Origin: Panagrolaimus kolymaensis
Taxonomy: Eukaryota; Nematoda; Chromadorea; Rhabditida; Panagrolaimidae
DNA length: 64,000 nucleotides
Direction of reading: 5' to 3'
Assembly: GCA_028622995.1 (NCBI GenBank)
Contig: JAJQJQ010000003.1
Coordinates: 3,224,001-3,288,000 of the forward strand
Position numbers and translations under genes: made by a program. How positions within the stretch are numbered: the stretch's first letter is position 1; every line of letters starts with the position of its first letter. Shown piece by piece: positions 1-11,680 of this stretch. Below the pieces are notes generated by a model that searched no databases, had not been told where the DNA came from, and saw nothing but the letters and a program-made list of their open reading frames with translations.

Positions 1-3000
1 TATACCTTTTGACGATCTATCAATGTTTGATTTTAATGATCTTGAAATGTTTGGAACTAAACATAACAATACTATACCGAATGCGGATATATACCCTTCC
101 ACATCGTCTGTTATTGAAAATAATATTAAAGCTACAATAGAAGATGCTCCAAAAAATAATTATTCGGTGGATGCATTGCAGCAATCATCTTCATCAAAAA
201 TATTTTCCAACGTTTCGAGAGAAATTGATACCGATAAAGAATTAGATAGATGGCTTTCATTAGCGGTTGGAGGGAATCTGCCACCTGATGATGAAGTTCA
301 TGGTAGCCCTTTGTCGGCTTTCGAAGAAGTTGCCAACGATCATGTGGATTTATTTCCAACACAAGCTACAGGTTTTAGCTTGGATCCTGTGATGGTAAAA
401 ATCAGTTATGCTTATTCGTAGAAATAATATATATTGATTTACAGTTCACACCACCCGATTCACCAAGTCCAGAACCACCAAGAGAGAAAAGTCCTGTTGA
501 CCCTACTTCAACTAATACGATGGCTCCAGCAGTTGCTGGACCATCAAGAGTAAATTCTGTCATATATTCTAGAGAGTCAAGAGAAGAATCTCTACAGCCA
601 CCACCATCGATTGTGGAATCATTGGTGTTTATGCCAAAGCCGAAAGAAAATACCCTGAATGACCGAGTGCCAGTTTACAAACAAAAGAAAAGCATATTTT
701 CATCTGCGTCAACGTTAGAAAAAGCATTAGACAAAGTTTCAAAATCAAGTAAGTCACATGCATTATTAAAGTCATTTTGAATATTTAAATTTTTTAGGAA
801 AAGCAGATGAATACAGTTTTACCGATGATGATGAGGAGGTGCCATTGTCAAAAAGCAGTGCCCTTGATTTATTCGGAGATGACGGCAAAAATGCCGAGGA
901 TACAATGGATAGTGAAACACAACATTCACAATCAAATGAAACATCAGAAATTGTTTCAAAGAAAAAATCATTTATTGAATCTAAGCCCTTAACAACGATA
1001 GAAGAAATTCCAGAAGATAAACCCAAAGAAAGAAATAATATAGCGGAAATCATAAGAAAAAGGAAACAAAAATTAGCAGAATTTGCACATGTTTTTCTTT
1101 ATACAGAAATTTTGGATGGTGATGATGTTGTTCGACCAATGTCAAAAATTCAAATTACAGACGAGGAGGAAAAAAGTGATGAAGCTCATGGAATTTCTGA
1201 ATCAGATTCTGAACCCATGAATGTGGATGAAGAAGAGCACTCTCCACTCACAATTATGCCAATTTTATGTGAGGCTTCTCCATCAACAAATTCTCAAGAA
1301 GCTCAAGTAAAAAACGAAGTTTCTGATAATTTCGTGTATCCAAATTTAACTGAGGCAGGAGACGATGAAATAATTATAAAAGAAGAAATGTAAGATTGCT
1401 CGATTTTAATTTACAATTAAATTTTATAAACTTTCAGAAGGGAGTCAGATAGAATTTTACCAAAATTGGTAATTAAAATTCGAAGGGAAAGTGTAACTTC
1501 ACCGATTTCAAAAAAGAAAAAGAAAAAACATAAAAAGAAAAGGCATGATACAGATTGGGAGCCATCAGAGAAAAAGAAAAAGAAGCACAAGAGTAAACAT
1601 CGACATCATGAGTCCAGGAAATCGGAAGATTTAAGCGAAGTATTCAATAATGGTATAATAGACGAGGATATTAAACTTGAAGTTTCCATGACTAATGGCT
1701 TTCCATCAACAAGCAGCAGCAGCTCAGTTTTTAATGATCCTTCAGTTATTCAAAGGCTGAGTTGTTTTGGAAATGCAACTGGTGATTTACCGGTAAAATT
1801 TAAAATTTACTCTTTTTTTAAATAAGTTAAACAAATTTTAGAAAGGCACTTTTGTTGTTTGTAAACAAGATATTTTAAAAGATGATTGTCCGCTTTGGAA
1901 AGTCGACAACCAAAATTTGTTGCAAAAATATCCTTTAATCCCTGAGAACAAATCCAAAGTAAAACATTATAAAAATAGTTCAACTGTATGTTTTCTTAAT
2001 AAAATTAAAGGCTTCTCTAAAAAAATTTATTTTAGTATTCTGGTTGGTGTGATCAAGTTGCCACAAGCTATCTCTTTGTTCAGGTAAAATACCATAAACA
2101 AAGTCGAGCTGAAACAATTGTGGAACCTCAAATACCCCTTGTTGATTTACTTCCAGCAGTTAGTGAATCATTTTCTGGTGATAACGAAAGCTTTGGGCTA
2201 AAAATAGAGCCAATTTTCGAAGATATATTCGAGCCATTACCTCCACATACAATCAATACAATCACAACAAAAAGTACTGTTCGCTCTCATATGCAAGCAT
2301 TTACCAAAGCCATGCTTCATCATGCAGCTTCATTAACATTTCTTCAAAAAGTTAAAAATTCCAATGATTGGGATTATCTATGCGCTTTGAATGAAGTCGA
2401 AAATATGACTTCGCTGGGAAAACAAAAAATTAATGATCGAGTTCAATGGGGACAACGATTTGAAGTAATGTTAACCATATATTCAAATGCCTTTATTTCC
2501 ACTGATTATGATGAGGATGATGAAGTTTGTCAAGCATGTGGAAATAAAATTGCTTCCAAATATTTAAATTTATATTCAAATGAAAGTTATGATTATGATA
2601 GCTTAGAAATTCAAACCTTGCCTGATATTGATGGAGAATCACCATTAGTGGCAATAGTTAGTTTTTTTTTTAAATTATTTATCAACATTTATGAATTTGG
2701 TTTTTTAGCAATTTTATGTTTGCTCGAGATGCGCAAATTTGGCTCAAATATATCATCGCCTTCATCATATGCGTTATGCCACTTTCCGATATTGTGAGGA
2801 TATGGTAATATTAACCACATTTAAAATATAAAATTTTTAACAAAGTCATTTTAGATTGAGAACATGAGTTTATTAAGACCTGATTTACCTCTTGATGCTC
2901 TAATTACTTTGTGTTTAAGTAAACGGTCATGGCAGAGAAAGGTATTTTTTTGCATCATTTTCCCCAAATTTTTTAAAGTAAATTTTTCAGCTAATAAATG

Positions 3001-3044
3001 AATATGCATTATTATGGCGTAAAGTTCAAGAAAATGAATTATAA
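1..3044 (+). CDS. DUF4211-domain nuclear protein (5' end outside window)
   Basis: Nine exons by splice signals: <2-394, 445-748, 798-1389, 1438-1792, 1842-1985, 2036-2656, 2709-2804, 2855-2941, 2991-3044. About 750 residues are visible and the start lies upstream of the window. The first two-thirds is Ser/Glu/Asp-rich and looks disordered, with a very basic Lys/His-rich stretch encoded near 1510-1615 that could be a nuclear localisation signal. The C-terminal part (about 1842-3044) resembles the DUF4211 domain of QSER1/PRR12-type chromatin proteins. It reads YSGWCDQVATSYLFVQVKYH, then CQACGNK, then VCSRCANLAQIYHRLHHMRY; the two CxxC pairs suggest a zinc site. The family assignment comes from remembered motif similarity, so it is moderate. 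Biochemical function of the domain is not established. Confidence 0.72.
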
Positions 3045-3910
3045 ACATATCACATCCTTTATTTTTCATAATTTATTTATTCGTTGCTGATAAAATTAAT
3101 GTACATAGAAAATTAATTAATTGCCTTAAAACAAAAACCATAAAAGTCTCATTTCTTAAAAAGGATAAATTTTGGTTCGCTCATTAACATTATGCAAAAT
3201 TTCTAAAGTTTATATAATAAAGGATCTCATTATTTTTAAAAAAGGTACAAATGAATAAAAATAATTTGAAAATCAAACAAAAAAAAATGAATGCCAAAGG
3301 AAAAATGATGGAAAGAAAGGACACGTCTGCTTTTAGAAATAAAAAAACTGATATCGTTTTGATATTTATTTATTTTTTTAAGTAAAGGCGCTGTTGTTTT
3401 TTTGTGCATAAAGTTTTTCAAACTATTTTTGACTTTAGTTTTTAACTCTTTAAATTTGTATTGTTTAATTTTAGCATTTTTTCGTTTAAACTTTTTTTAA
3501 CGAAGTGAATGAAAAAAAAGAAGCAAGTGTGCAACAAAGAAAAAAGAAGAAAAAAAAGTCCGTCGTCATTTTTGAACTCGCGCCATACCGTAGTTTCTAA
3601 ATCGATTGCAATGCAAAGAACGACAGCCACACATCTCATTTTGGGTGGCTAGGGCGCTGCTATATTTTTTTCCAACAACGTTTTAACCTTATTTTTCCAA
3701 AGAAACATATTCGAGTAAACTTTTTTGTTCTAAAATGATAATTTTTTCATCGAGATTATTTACCATTTTCTTAAAATAATATATAAAATTAAAAACTAAC
3801 GTAAAAATCAATTTTTAACAGGCGAGTTCCATCACATCCATTATATATTTTCTTTCATCAACAAACGAGTACCTGTGTTGTAACTTTTCATTTTTTCCGC
3901 ATAAAATTTT
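3045..3910. other. Intergenic, 3' flank of the DUF4211 gene and 5' flank of the MATH gene
   Basis: AT-rich and rich in A and T runs. I see no ORF with coding character, no RNA gene and no clear repeat. Open frames here are short and K/F-rich, as expected of non-coding AT-rich DNA. Confidence 0.6.
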
Positions 3911-6900
3911 ATGAATCGAGTTGCTGGTATGGAAGGGCGTTTAACAGCTCCTCCTGAAATTGGTGGTGGTAGTTGCTCTCATGAAGGAAGTAGCAGTAGA
4001 GCTTATCAAAAGGATGAATCATCTGGATCCGGAACATCATCACCGGGAAGAAGTAATTCATCGTCGAATTCAAGCTCGGCAAGTGATGAATGCCTTCGTC
4101 GGTGTTCCGTTAGTCGAGATGAATGCAATTCTAGTCCTGATGCAACTACGGGTAATTTTATTTTAACTAAACTATTTTTTACCAAGTAATAAATATATAA
4201 TTTTTCTAGATTCTCTCGATGGTGATATGAATCGCCAATTGTTGAACATCCTTGTGACAGCGAATAAGTTAGTTTTTTTAAATATTATTTTATTACGTGT
4301 GCATGGAATATACCATTATTGCATAATATTGGCTAATTCGATACTTAAGAAACCACATAATCCATTTATGGTTTTCAATATTAACATAAAGCATTTGAGT
4401 GATTCATTTTATATATACAAGCCCCTGCTTGCCTATACAATCTTCTATTTTTATGAATCTTATTGAGCTAAATTATATTGAAAATTTTGCCAACAAACAA
4501 TTTCTCCACTTAGTATTTCTTTAATTTATCGATTTCATAAACTTTTTATGCTTTCAATAAAATAATGCCCCGCGGCGATCACTTGCTTATGAATTTTTAT
4601 GAACAAATCACTTAGTTGGCTATTGTCTTTTTTCATAGACGAGGTTAATTTTTAGAAGCGAGACAATAGCTTACCTTTTTTTGCGCACTTTTGGTCTTTT
4701 TAGTCGTCCATTTTTGGTCAGAAAAAAAAGATCATTGGTCTTCGTTGGAACAAATGAGGCTGCAACATAAAAAAAATATTTGCTAGATTATACGTCATCG
4801 ATTGAATAAAATAAAACGCAGCTTCTTTTTTGTTTGCTTTTTTGGGTAATAATTTTTTTGGCATACGCCGACAGCTAGTTTTTTTGTTGTCCTACAAAAA
4901 ACAAAAAATATGACGGAAGCACAAATCCTTTTGATAGCCGCCGCCATCGTTCGCATGCGCCATTTTCCTTTTTTTTTTGCAAAATACAAAGATTTTTACT
5001 TATCCTCTTTAATATTTTTTAGCGGTGATATGTTAATCACTGATAACACGATGTCGAATCTTAAAGATTATTTTAAAAACGAAGGGATTACCGATGAAGC
5101 TTTAAGTCGATTAAAACGTTTGAAAACAACCAATGCAAGTTGTCAAACTGATCCCGCTGAAGATTTTCCTCCATTGCAAATTATGCGTAATCCATCATTG
5201 AGTAAGTTATATCTCCTATTTTTATCAATACAAATTAACAATGAAATTTTGTAGGCTCAAATAATTTAGCTGATCATGCTTCAACATCAAATATCACTGA
5301 AGGAGTCCTGCCTTTGGTTATTCGAAATTTTAGCCAAATGCAGGAAACGATGCGAGGTCCTATAGTGGGTATTCGAGGTGTTCCATGGCGGATTATGGTT
5401 ATGCCACGGCAACATGTTGTACAGAAAAAAGGCACTCAAAAATGTCTTGGGTTTTTTCTTCAATGCTGCCCTGACACTTACTCTGAGTAAGAATTAAAAT
5501 CATTTTTGACGTTTTTCTTATAAATATAATTTGCAGTTCTTGGTCATGTCAAGCTAGCGCTGAACTTCGTCTTATCTCGCAAAAGCATGATGTCCCTAAT
5601 TTTACAAGAAAGACAAGCCACAGTTATACTGCAAAAGAGAATGATTGGGGTTATTCTTGTTTTATGACATGGGCGGATATTTTGGATGAGACTCAAGGCT
5701 ACATTAAAGACAACACTGTAAAGGTTGAAGTTAATGTTAAAGCTGAACCACCTAAAAATATCCTGTAAGTTTTCACATTCCGATTAAAGGTGAAAAAAAA
5801 TTATTGACCTTGACCCTTTTTTTAGTGATCATGCTCAATTCCAAAAGAAAATTCGTGAGTATATTCGACTTGCGGATGTTCAAGCTCAACGTGGCTTTAT
5901 TGATAAAGCGATTGATGTCAATAATAGTGCAACAAAATTTTGTAAAGATAGGGATCAGGAATGCAAGAATGAATTAGAAACCCAGCTTAAACGACTTATT
6001 GAGCTCAAATTAAAAGAATCTATTGAACGTATTGAAAAGGGTAATTCCACCAATAGAAATGGAGAAGAAGATAATTCAGCTAATATAAACGCGCTTCGAC
6101 AAGCCATGGGCGGTGGCTCAGGAGCGCGTACACAAAAAGCGCAGAAAGTGGTAAAGAAAGAAGGTGTAGCAAATGATACAAATACTACTACACCAGCAGC
6201 AAATAATAAAGATGCACCTAAAAAGCAAACAGCCGTACGAAGTTCTAAATTTGCTCCTCGTTCGGTTGAAGATATGAGACGTGATATTGAAAAGCAAGTA
6301 CAAAAAACAGCTGCAACTCAACAAAAGAAGGTCTCACCATTACCAACCAATAGACCTAATAGTGGATTAGCATCTGCTATTAAAACTAAAACAACTAAAA
6401 CAAATGGAACTGTTACAAGTAAATCAGTTTCAACTACTCAACGTTTACCAGATACACCACTTAAAAACATGAATTTCCGTAAAATGTTTAATGATGATTT
6501 CCCAGATGTTGATGAAATTTCTAATACTAGTGCTGATAATGTAAGCTTATATATAATTTAAGGAACCAATTAAATAAGTAAATTATAGACAAGTGAAGCA
6601 GACTTGTATGTTGGAGATAATCAAATTTCTGTCAAACTCTCGGGTACTGATGAACCAGATTTTAATCTTCACATTGCAAAAGTTATGGAAACTTTAAAAG
6701 ATATTTCACCTGATTTCCACGAAGCCATGCGTAAAACTTTTAGAGTAAGCTTCTTCAATATTAGGGCAATATTAACAAAATATAATATTTAAGTTTCAGA
6801 ATCCGTTGGCTATGGCATACAGTGAAGAAGATTCTTTTCTTGAAGAATTATATGGTAATTCCCCATCACCGCCAACAGCTGTTCAAGATTGTTCTGTACA

Positions 6901-9895
6901 AACAGAAGCCGTGGCACCAATTGTAACTGAACCAGCTATAGTTGATGCGGCAACTTCTAAAGCTTTGCCTGCATCACCAGAAGATAAACAACGTAAAGTC
7001 AAACGGGCACGCAAAAATCGTGGAAAATTAGAAAATGATGAAAATGAAGCACAATTACCAGGGGATGATCAACTAAAGAGTGATTCCATGGATGATCCAA
7101 ATGAAGACCTCAAGGATTATCAAGCAGCCGCTGGATTAGCTTCTGCAAGTAATTCATCAAATTATGCTGGAAATAGCTGTGGCCAAGGTGATCCAGGTTT
7201 TGTACCTGGAATGATAAATGATGATGGACTTGGAAATCCTCCAACCAGCCGATATTTCAATCCATTACCAATGAATGTTGCATTTGATTTTATTGAACGC
7301 ATTCGTGATAATGATAATCCTGAACGTCCTGGTGCTTCACCGCCAGGCGAAGAAATGAATTCCGTTCAATTTATTGATCTCATGTTTAGACAAAATATCA
7401 ATGACCTTGTTGGCGAATTCGTTAGCAATGGACAAGCATTTCATGTTGGAGTGGCAAATTCCATCTTTAAAACTTTTCCTGGATATAATCCTAATCGTCC
7501 ACTTGGACCTTTTGAGCAACGGCTTGTTACCAATGCCCTAAATGTAGTTTCTGTAAATTGCTTAAATTTCACCGCGAGCATTCACAAATTATACAAATTT
7601 TTCCATGCATTGAATATGTCAGCTAAAGCTAGCGCAGTTAATAATTGTATGAGTGAACTTGAAGCTACCATTAAGGGATGTTCCGTTAGTGCAGCAGCCG
7701 ATCGAATTCCAGATCTCAAATGTAAGTTGGCTTCTTTTGAAGGCAATGCAAAAAATAATTTTTACAGTATCTGATCCACCAATGAATCCTTTGGAATTCA
7801 ATGTTTGTGACGACCCTGATTATCTCCTTGATCGATCATATCGTCGCCTTCATGAATATCTGGTTGCTGAAATGCGGTTCATCGTTAGCGTCTTCTCTGG
7901 CTTCGAGTATGCTCACTTCCTTATTTAAAGCATTGATTTAGTATCTTTTTTAGCTTTAGTTATGCTGAAACGGTTGCTGAATCTATTAAGCTTATTATAC
8001 AGCTTCGAATTGAAAATGGAAAATTAAAAGAGAAAAATGAAGAAACTCGAGCTCGTCAACATGAACTTGAAGAAAAGAAAGAACATGAAATGAATGAAAT
8101 TCGAAATTCCAACAATGGCGATAAAGATAAAATTAATGAACTTAATAAACAAATTAAAGAACTTAAAAAGGAAACTAAACGATTGGAAAAGAAGGCAAAA
8201 AGTGCAGATACTCAAACCCAAGAAGTTTCAAGTTTGCGTGAAAAATATGATAAATCAGAAGAACGTCTTGCTGATATTACCTCTAAATATAATGAACTTT
8301 CAAGTACCAATGCTCGTGATAAACAGTCTTTCCAAGATACCAGAGCTAATTATATTCGTGAAAAACAATCACTTGAAAATGATGTTAAAAATTTGAAATC
8401 TCAACTTGAAGATAGTAAGAATAATGCTCGCAAACTAGAACAACAATTAGCTTCAGTAAGTAAAAAAACCATTAAAGTAATTGAAAAATATTCAAATTTT
8501 AGGAACGTAAAACTTCTCAAGCTAATTTGAAAAATGAAAAGGAACGTGCAATCAAAGGTGAATGCACTCAACTTGAAACAACTCTTGATTTTGGCGTTAA
8601 AATTCTTGAACGAGCCCAACAAGATTGCAAAATCCAAATTCGTCATTTCGAAGCTTTACTTAAAAATCAACTCTCAGAAGGTGATCAAGCAATTTGCAAT
8701 AAAAACATTCAAGCTTGGAAAGATAAAATAGAAGAAATTAAAAAACTCATCGCTACAGCCAAAACAGATTTCCATGGACAAATTGCAGAAATTAAAAAAG
8801 GCAAAACTCTTGCAACTCTTCCAAAGCTTACTGTTGCAAAACCTCCTCCACAACCTGTTTTGCCTCAATTATCCACTCAACAACAACAACCTCCACAACA
8901 ACAACAACAACAACAACAGCAAGCCCAACAACAACAGCAGCAACAAGCCCAACAACAGCTACAGGCAATTCAACAACAAGTTGCACAAATGATTCAACCA
9001 CCCCAACCTCAAGGACAAATGCATCCTCTTGCACCTCAGCAGCAACAACAGCAACAACGACGTGCTTCACCCCATTCAATGAACGCTCAATTTACTCCAC
9101 AACAATATCAAGATCGTGGAATGATTAGTCCATCACAAAATAAAGCAACTTCATCACGAGGATCCATTACTCCACAGCCTATTGGAAACTTCCCCATCCA
9201 GCGAGGAGGCATGCCTCAAAGTGCTGGAGGATATCAAATGCCTATTGGGCGTCCAAATTCCACTGTTGGCATTTCACCAACTTCCAAAGGATTACTTCCA
9301 ATTGGAGTTCGTCCACCAAATTTTTCAACTAAAAATGGAATTATTCCCACAACTCCTCAACAACAACAACAACATAGCGGAAATATGATGAAAGATAATT
9401 TAGACAATGCAGCAGCAGCAATGCTTAACGCTGTCGGAAATATGAATGCTCCCAATCGATCTTTAGCTCATTCACCTCCAGTTACAAGTTATGGTGGTGG
9501 AGTTTCTTCAACATCTGCGGATATGTTTAATATGAATACCACAGCTCGAAGCGTTACAGCTGCTCCAATGAATAATCCTCGTGTATCGTCTGATTATCGT
9601 TGGTATGATCCTCTCAATGCTTACAATGATTTCTTCACAGGTGGTAATGAACCACGCAATAATTGGAACCTTACTGGAGATTTTTTATCTGCCAATCGAA
9701 ATATTAATAATACAACATCTCCAAATATTTCGGCTGATCCTGGTTCAGCTCCTGTTAGCACAGGTGGAATGAATCGTGGCCCTCCACGCACTGGTTGGTT
9801 TGAAGCCGAAAATGCTCCCGTTATGAGTAAGCAATTTACCATCAAAAGCAACAAATTTTAAATAAAGAATTTATTTTTCAGATCGTCCATCTTAA
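3911..9895 (+). CDS. Large MATH-domain, coiled-coil, Gln-rich protein
   Basis: Twelve exons, all phase-consistent: 3911-4151, 4210-4267, 5023-5201, 5255-5486, 5537-5764, 5826-6540, 6589-6744, 6800-7721, 7768-7906, 7954-8455, 8503-9826, 9882-9895; 1569 residues. The N-terminus is Ser/Gly-rich. Residues about 180-312 form a MATH (TRAF-like) domain very close to that of USP7: WRIMVMPRQ, LGFFLQC, SWSCQA, KENDWGYSCFMTW, VKVEVNVKAEPP. No ubiquitin-protease Cys or His box follows. Instead come basic/Thr-rich linkers, an unrecognised region (exon 8), a long Lys/Glu coiled coil (about residues 960-1215) and a Gln/Pro/Asn-rich tail (poly-Gln from about 1249). The third exon is reached over a 755-nt intron. 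A MATH domain binds peptide motifs, so an adaptor or scaffold role is an inference. I do not recognise a named orthologue. Confidence 0.85.
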
Positions 9896-11680
9896 ATCCT
9901 AAATAAACTGATTTATTCTTATTATTGCTTTTCCAAACAAACATCTCTCAAACTTTTTATTATAAATCTTAGGTTTTATTAATTCTTTTTATATTCTCAA
10001 CCCCTCTTACAAACTTCAAGTTTTACATTTCTCTTGTAATCTCTATCTCTTTGGGTTGTAAAGAAAAACAGGTTGAGAAAATTTTATATTATATAAATTT
10101 ATATATCAACAAAAGATTGTTTTCCTATATAGCCTTATATTTAAAAATATATAGAGTAAAAAGCTATTTTTCTTTAAAATTTTTTTTATCTTCTATCTAA
10201 TTTAAAGAAAATATATCTCTTTTTTTTCTAATTATAAACTATCTGATTTTGTATGTTTTTTGTCTTTCTTTTTATTTTATCACTGTCTCACATCACATCT
10301 TCTTATTCAAGTATACATACCCATGCTGGAATAATGTGCTACAAAATTTGCTGACAAAAAAATATGTCGTAATGTGTCTCTTTTTCTAGCTTCTTGTATC
10401 CTTCTTCCTTGTTAACTTTTTTTTATTATTTAACAAAAAAGTTGTCATCATTAACATTCATTTTCATTTCTTTACCACTTTTTTATTTTTGTATTTCAAG
10501 TAAATTTAACTTTGTTGCCCGCCCAAATGCAACATCGTTTGTTAAAAAAATAATATTTTTTTATTTATTTACTTGATTACCAACAATAATATTCTGCGCT
10601 ACAATTTATTTCTTCTTCTTACCCTAAAAAATTCTTTTTATATACGTTCTTTTTTTTAAATTGTTGACTGAGTTTTTTTTATTATCAACACAGAAATGTT
10701 TTTTGTTTTTCCTGGGCTATATTTTATATATGAGTAATCGCCTTTATAAAAGAGAACATCTGATAAATAAATGGTTTTGGTTTATTATAATTTTTTCTTC
10801 GAAATGTTTTTTTGCAAACAAAAAATACGCATTAATTTTTTAAAAGTACTTTATAAAGACAAAAAGGTTGGTCAGAGAGTAACAAAATTATTTGTATATA
10901 TAAAAATTAATATTAATAAAGGCAGTTATAAAAATAATAATAATAAGAAATTAACCTTAGAGAGAGTAGAGAAAAAAATAAAATACAAAAGTAAGAAAAG
11001 AAAAAATATTTTATTTTTTGTTTTTATAATAAAAAAATCCTTGAGTAAATTGTATAAATTTTTTTCTTGGTCTAAAATAAACTAATAAGAAAGAAAAAGA
11101 AAAAAAGAAGAAGAGAGGCATTATAAAATAATAAAATAGAGTTAATACAGAAACGGAATTATTTTTTTGATTAATAATGGTACATAAAAAAACAAAAATA
11201 AATGCCCAAATAAAGAAACTTGGAGCTAAATAGAATCAAAAATTATTTAATCCAATAAAAAAGGAGACAAATGTTAAAATATTATAATAATAAAAAATGT
11301 GTTGGTTGAATGCAGTGCTAAGAGTTTAATAGATGGCGGACGGAATAATGACCGTTCGTCGCAAATTTAAAAAAAGGCGGTTTTTATTTATTGATTTAGA
11401 CGACCGATTTTTTTTTTTCTTTCAATAAAAAGTTTTACCTTTTGTTTTTATTGGTATCGGTTATTTTAGAGGCTAACCAGCGACTACTTATTACTCGATA
11501 TGTACATATTTAAAAGAAAAGAAAAAAAAGTAAAATAAATGTGTGTGTGTCAGAGAGGGGAAATCAAAATAATTGAAAAATAACGAGTAAATATGTTTTT
11601 TAAAATAAATGGAAAGCATTCACTCGGCAAAATATTTATATTTTAGTTGTTGTTGCTTTTCTGCTTTTGAAAAATATTTT
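9896..11680. other. Intergenic, convergent 3' flanks
   Basis: Very AT-rich sequence between two convergent genes, holding the 3' UTRs of both. Many T and A runs and several AATAAA-like words occur, plus a short GT microsatellite near 11541-11550. Open frames are made of K, N, F, I and Y only and show no coding character. Confidence 0.6.

Noticed and set aside
8828..9079. Minus-strand Val-rich open frame
   Set aside because: Antisense of the CAA-repeat poly-Gln tract of the MATH-domain gene.
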